Positions 19,657 to 20,129 of a stretch of 20,129 bases of DNA are shown here, piece after piece. The DNA is from UBA12079 sp964608745. Lineage in GTDB: Bacteria > Patescibacteriota > Minisyncoccia > Phycocordibacterales > UBA12079. The stretch covers positions 1 to 20,129 of the forward strand of contig CAZSPC010000015.1 in NCBI GenBank assembly GCA_964608745.1. Direction: 5' to 3'. The translations under genes and the position numbers were made by a program. Under the pieces are notes generated by a model. It was not told the DNA's origin. It saw only the letters and a list, made by a program, of their open reading frames with translations, and made no database searches. How positions within the stretch are numbered: the first letter of the stretch is position 1; each line of letters opens with the position of its first letter.

Positions 19657-19781
19657 CAAATAATTTCAAAATTGGATGAAGTTCGGTTTTATTTGTGTAG
19701 GAATGGAAGAAGGTGTATTGCACATACAGCGACTGAGATTCTTGTGCAAATAAAACTGGAATTCGTCAATTTTGACTTAAT
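19657..19781 (+). repeat. Structured 125-bp element, copy B
   Basis: The arms 19661-19699 and 19743-19781 pair along their length. Within the best part (GGTTTTATTTGTGTA with its partner) every departure from complementarity is a G-U pair in plus orientation. The centre GTGTA..TACAG forms a small hairpin. The element is related to 9069-9196 in opposite orientation through ATTTCAAAATTGGATGA and the same stem order. It starts 7 bases behind the fmt terminator and may be the outer end of the following transposon. The 82 bases after it, before the transposase, show no other feature. Confidence 0.75.
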
Positions 19782-19863
19782 AGACAATTCTGGCTCCTGA
19801 AAACTCGCTTTCATATTCTTGTTAAGCGATAATATCCATATAAACTAAAATCAATTGTAAAGT

Positions 19864-20129
19864 ATGTTAAAAAAACTGTTGTTTCTGTGGTAGTAGAAAT
19901 GTCATTAAAAAAGCAAAAAGAAACGGAATCCAAAGATATTTATGTAAAAAATGTGGAAAATGGTTTTCTTCGAAAAGAAGAGGTCAGAGATTGGTAAACA
20001 AAATATTCAATGAATATTTTTATGGCAAACAGACATTAAAACAACTCTCAGATAAATACAAGAAAAATATTAAGTGGATCAGAAAACAAATAGATAGCTA
20101 TGAAATCAAACCAAGAAAGAAAAAACCAA
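19864..20129 (+). CDS. Transposase N-terminal part, frameshifted at an A run, cut by window end
   Basis: From 19877 one frame reads CCFCGSRNVIKKAKRNGIQR, then YLCKKCGKWFSSK, a zinc ribbon with two Cys pairs, then an HTH (YFYGKQTLKQLSDKYKKN) and a basic tail. This is the N-terminus of DDE transposases of the IS256/IS1249 or MULE-like type that open with a zinc ribbon. No ATG is in this frame. An ATG at 19864 fits if one A is skipped in the 7-A run at 19869-19875, giving MLKNCCFCGS. That may be programmed slippage, a mutation or an assembly error. The catalytic domain lies outside the window. Confidence 0.7.

Overview
The window looks like a scaffold fragment from an uncultivated Patescibacteria (Candidate Phyla Radiation) genome, probably of the Parcubacteria/Paceibacteria type. 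The DNA is AT-rich. Housekeeping proteins are short: a 221-residue TruB without a PUA tail, a 158-residue peptide deformylase and a 244-residue clamp-loader subunit. The tRNA-Leu gene does not encode its CCA end, and many genes lack a Shine-Dalgarno sequence. TGA is used as an ordinary stop (murA, tgt), so this is not a recoded lineage such as Gracilibacteria. The lineage is inferred from gene content, not from a marker tree.

Layout. Positions 1-4.5 kb are mostly minus strand: a 37-residue small ORF, a DUF333 membrane protein, parB, tRNA-Leu with a broken tandem copy, then holB-like, mreB and murA, read murA to mreB to holB. Positions 6.0-9.1 kb hold a PEGA-domain protein, an unknown membrane protein, a PriA-N-terminus-like protein, a repeat-dense intergenic stretch and a cold-shock protein. 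At 9.2-10.7 kb truB overlaps the end of a Xer-type tyrosine recombinase gene.

Positions 10.8-16.0 kb are the most interesting part: an integron-like cassette array. A dif-like site sits just upstream of the recombinase gene. To its right lie genes on the opposite strand: a methyltransferase, a YhcG-type PDDEXK nuclease with a GmrSD-type DUF262/DUF1524 protein, and a predicted ADP-ribosyltransferase-like protein. They are separated by long hairpin sites that end in AACGTTAT and begin in TATAAC, which is the architecture of attC sites. The scaffold gap of 100 N sits exactly on one of these AACGTTAT points. The last such point overlaps the final codons of tgt. The recombinase lacks the insertion typical of IntI, so this could be a cassette system run by a Xer-type enzyme.

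Positions 16.0-20.1 kb carry tgt, a small membrane protein, def, a small winged-helix regulator, fmt and the start of a transposase. def and fmt work as a pair in N-terminal formyl-methionine metabolism. The regulator gene between them is bracketed by two copies of the same long palindrome, probably its operators.

The whole window is rich in palindromes. Some lie in frame inside parB, murA, truB and the PriA-like gene. One 125-bp structured element occurs twice, each time just behind an intrinsic terminator.
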